DNA of 64,000 nucleotides, taken from contig NC_026657.2 in assembly GCF_000004075.3 (NCBI RefSeq), positions 31,404,408-31,468,407 of the forward strand. The letters are read 5' to 3'. Source of the DNA: Cucumis sativus (Eukaryota; Streptophyta; Magnoliopsida; Cucurbitales; Cucurbitaceae). Position 1 is the stretch's first letter, and every line of letters begins with the position of its first letter. Shown here piece after piece: positions 57,527 through 64,000 of the stretch. A program made the translations under genes and the position numbers. The notes beneath the pieces were generated by a model, which was not told the DNA's origin, did not search any database, and was given only the letters and a program-made list of their open reading frames with translations.

Positions 57527-59856
57527 ATACTCTTTAGTTTTTCCTTCAGCTAGTTTTGTTTTTCCCTGGAAGAGATCAAGTCTTAAGCAATTATTGTTAT
57601 ATATTCAACGTTTGCTTATAAATATTGACATATTGATTGATTATGTGTGGGAATCTTTCTTGAATAGTGCAAAATTGTTGGTTTGAAAACAACCAAGTTT
57701 TTTAGTTTCAATTGGCTGTACATTCACACAAAGGTTAAAGAAATAAAGTTCAACAATGGCGGTTGTGGAGGATCAAACCACAAATTTTAATGATGATGTC
57801 TAATTTATGTTGAAGACTACCTTAATATAAAAAATTATTGAATTCCTTGTAATATTTAGAGTTTTCCAAAGTTACACGGGATGACTAATCTTTTTGAAAT
57901 TTCTCATGTCGATACTGTCTAGCTACAAGGTCTTATAAATAAGCAGATAATACCACCAATAAGAATGTGTGACTCGTCATCATGGTAGCAAGAGTTCTTT
58001 TGTAGGTCAGCTCATCTATACATTTATAGCTTTGGAATATAACAGGTTTATTTTTTTAAAAAAAAAAATTAGTTGAAGTTGATTCGGTTGCAAAGGAATC
58101 AAGAAGTTTACTTGCAATACATATAAAAAGATTAGGTATATTAAGATATAATTTGGTATCTGTTAGTAAATGAGGAGTGGCTCACCACTTTGATTGACCA
58201 AAACGCATATATCTTTCATTGTGGAAATTTTATATACCAAAACTTGATTTGGTCCACAAAATAACTTCCATTTCTATCACTCATTCAAATCTTTCATTTT
58301 AGCTATTCAATTCCAAGTTAGATACATACATATATATATATATATACATATATTGTGAAACTTTTGTTTTACCCATTCAATTTCATATTCCCTACAGTAT
58401 CAAACCAATCATGAGTAGATAAATATAATTTCAACATTATCAAACATAATCTTAAAATATAGTGATATAATGGAAAAGTTAAGTTCTTCAAATTAAATAC
58501 CTATAAAATAATATAATACAATAAATCCAAAATTAAATATAAAAAATACCCAAATATATTTTTAAACTATAATATATAAAGCAAAATTCAAGTTTATAGA
58601 GAGGGAAAGAGCTTCCGACGATCGCCGGCCGGCAGCGGCTGTTGGCGGAGAGTTCAAAACTCATTCTCAATAATAATAATAATATATATATAGGAAAATA
58701 AACAAATATATTTCAAAATATATCATAATTTATTTTTAAAATTGCATTCCTCTTTGTTAAATTTTATAAAAAATTCATGAAAATTAGACCTTTTTAAAAG
58801 AAAAAATTAGATTAATTACCAAACTATTTATTGATTATTAAGTACAAGTCTTAACTAATTGGTTTATAGTCATACTAAGTAAAATTTAAATTGTTATATT
58901 ATATATCATCATAGTCTTGTTTATTTTATTATAATGAATCATTCTAACAAAAACTTTAGTTTAGTGATGAAATTTATATATTAAAATAACAACCTTTCTT
59001 TTTTTCAGAGAAGGAAAATCTAAATATTTAAAAAATAAAATAAACTTAAAGGATTAAGAATGACATAAATATTAAAATAACGTTACATAATTAGCCAAAG
59101 ATTAAAGAAAGATGAGAGTCGTCCAGATAAAATCCAACGGTGGGAAGCTGCCCAATATTGTGTTAATAATTTAACGCGTTTTTATTTTATTTTTAAATGT
59201 TTATGAAAATTTAAAATCCTAACAGAAAAAACGGTAAACGCTTTCTCTCTCATCTCTCTTGATGCTTTTGTTTTCCTTACAATTTCTATTCCTCTGTTTC
59301 ATTTAAATTCGCCAATGAATATTTATATGAACTGGGAAAATATCCACAAAATCAAACCCCTAATTTCTCGATTACAAGATTCCTTGTTCTTCATCGATTT
59401 TCGGTGCTGTCTCTATCCCTATTCTTTTCCTCTGCTTTTACCCGATCAAACTGTCGATATTTTGTATGGAATTTGTCAATTTAACCAGTCTTCATTGTTG
59501 GGTATCGTTGAAATTGCTGTTTTGATTAAAATATCTCAGTGGGGTTCGGCCGGCTGCCTTTGAATTTGGTGGGATTTGAGTAAATTTATCTGGGTTTTTC
59601 TCTGTTTTTCATTTTCAGCGATTTGAAGGTTTCATTTTCCTTTTGGGATTTTGTTTGCTTTGTTTTCTCGTTGGGTGTTCGTGTGCGAGTTCTTCCGCAT
59701 TATCTTCTGTTTTTTTTTAATAATTATCGGTTGATTCCGATTCTGCGACCCTTTTTTGGGGGAGACAATCGCCATGGACGATGAATTTGGGCGTTTTTGT
59801 GATGTTTGTTCCTCAAAATTTTAGAAAGGAAATTGTGTTGAATCGTGTTTCTTCAG
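57527..59856 (+). other. AT-rich spacer and 5' leader of the CDPK gene
   Basis: 57527 to about 59200 holds no supported gene; it has a TA run near 58327-58348 and one isolated GC-rich spot at 58611-58652. From about 59240, CT-rich sequence and TTCTCTCTCATC words look like the start of the CDPK leader. The leader contains ATGs at 59315 and 59774, the second opening a 16-codon ORF that ends 32 bases before the kinase start. TTCTTCAG directly before the kinase ATG could also be a splice acceptor, so a leader intron is possible. Confidence 0.5.
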
Positions 59857-63105
<3,249 letters not shown>

Positions 63106-64000
63106 CAAGTCAGGAAAAATTTTCCCGCTCTTTCTCTCACAATTTTCTTTGAAAAGTACAAAATCTGTACAATGTTTAACTATTGCTTGGGGTTGATAAA
63201 TAACATGTATAGTATATGCTTGTTTTAGAGCTTGACTCATTTATTTATGTTAGCCAAACAATGCCCTTTTTCTTCTTTAGTAACGAAGTGTTAAGAATAT
63301 ATAAATGTATATAAGGATTAAATATATTACATCGTCTATCCTATTAGCTTAAGTAGCAATTTAACAGTGCCTAAATAGAAAGAGTTGTATTCATACCTTT
63401 ACAATGCCTACTTCTTCAACGAATGAGTTTGATAGTTTTCTCGAATGAATATTTGAATCAATGTCAAGATATATATGGTTAGTGTTCAGATCTTATCTAT
63501 GTTTCTTGTCGTTATGTGTCCTTATAGACTTGATCTTCGACTCGCTTCTCTCGATTTGGTCTTGCTTTCTGAAATGACACAAGTAAGAGATCCATAAACT
63601 AAGGGTGTTGAGTCCATCAAACTGCGATTGTGTTATGCTCAAGCTTGCCGTGGTGAGATTGAGAGTAGTTTTGTTATTTTTCTATTGCTATATATTTACT
63701 AGGTCTGTTAGTTTGTCTAAACTCGAAGGCACTAACCGTTTCTCGTTGGAATACATACATCTATGCATCCACTCCATACCCAATGGGACTTTGGACCCAC
63801 CCATTGGCTCAAAGCTGTCTTAAACAAATGCTCTTAACGTGTACTAACCAATCACATTAAAAGGCAAACTTTGATTAAATAAAAAATTGTATTTATTTCA
63901 CTACTTTTCTTTTGCATTAAAATCCAAGATTAAAAAATGTCCCATCAAAATTATTAAGGGAATGATTCTCTACGAGGTTCATGTACTTCCCTTTTTCATA
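63106..64000. other. 3' region of the CDPK gene and spacer to the window end
   Basis: The first 150-250 bases are the probable 3' untranslated region. The rest contains no open frame with family resemblance and no RNA gene that I could recognise. Confidence 0.55.

Noticed and set aside
59315-59563. 82-codon open frame in the CDPK leader
   Set aside because: Low-similarity translation. It may act as an upstream ORF if unspliced but cannot be supported as a gene.

Overview
The window is nuclear DNA from a flowering plant, almost certainly a eudicot and most likely a cucurbit. The genes are split by GT-AG introns. Intergenic DNA is very AT-rich, and the proteins belong to plant-specific families (CDPK with EF-hands, long P-type PPR proteins, plant glutaredoxin with a C-terminal Cys cluster). 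The cucurbit placement rests on recalled similarity of the LINE and SINE remnants and proteins, not on a search.

Layout. A single-exon glutaredoxin-domain gene lies at 53-943 (+). An EEIG1/EHBP1-type N-terminal C2 protein in four exons lies at 4424-7715 (-). From about 7.7 to 19.8 kb there is no protein gene, only AT-rich DNA with a few GC-richer promoter-like islands and a tRNA-Leu(CAG) at 19345-19425 (-). A 13-exon ubiquitin-specific protease of the UBP8 type fills 20035-31697 (+); its introns are packed with LINE ends, a SINE and an inverted-repeat element. A START-like lipid-binding gene in ten coding exons occupies 35269-40001 (+), and a mitochondrial HscB/HSC20 co-chaperone in six exons occupies 41031-44197 (+). 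Two intronless PPR genes follow: 46090-48276 (+) and 50688-53816 (-). A tRNA-Arg(TCT) at 53920-53992 sits in the 382-bp gap between the second PPR gene and a divergent gene for a Fra a 1/Mal d 1-associated-type protein (54199-57418, +). A calcium-dependent protein kinase of the CPK1/CPK2/CPK20 type in seven coding exons closes the window (59857-63105, +).

How the genes relate. These are independent housekeeping and signalling genes, not a pathway cluster. Their order recalls two stretches of Arabidopsis chromosome 5: C2 protein next to CPK1, and PPR, HscB, START-like, glutaredoxin. The window therefore looks like an ancestral eudicot block expanded by repeats. Two or three gene products are expected in mitochondria (HscB and one or both PPR proteins). 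The CDPK is probably lipid-anchored at a membrane through N-terminal Gly2 and Cys5.

I found no convincing new biological system. The points most worth checking are a GC-AG intron in the protease gene, clean retroelement insertions with target-site duplications, upstream ORFs in the CDPK and PPR leaders, and promoter-like islands in the gene-free 11 kb. Exon borders were derived by hand from splice sites and reading-frame continuity. All coding joins keep frame.
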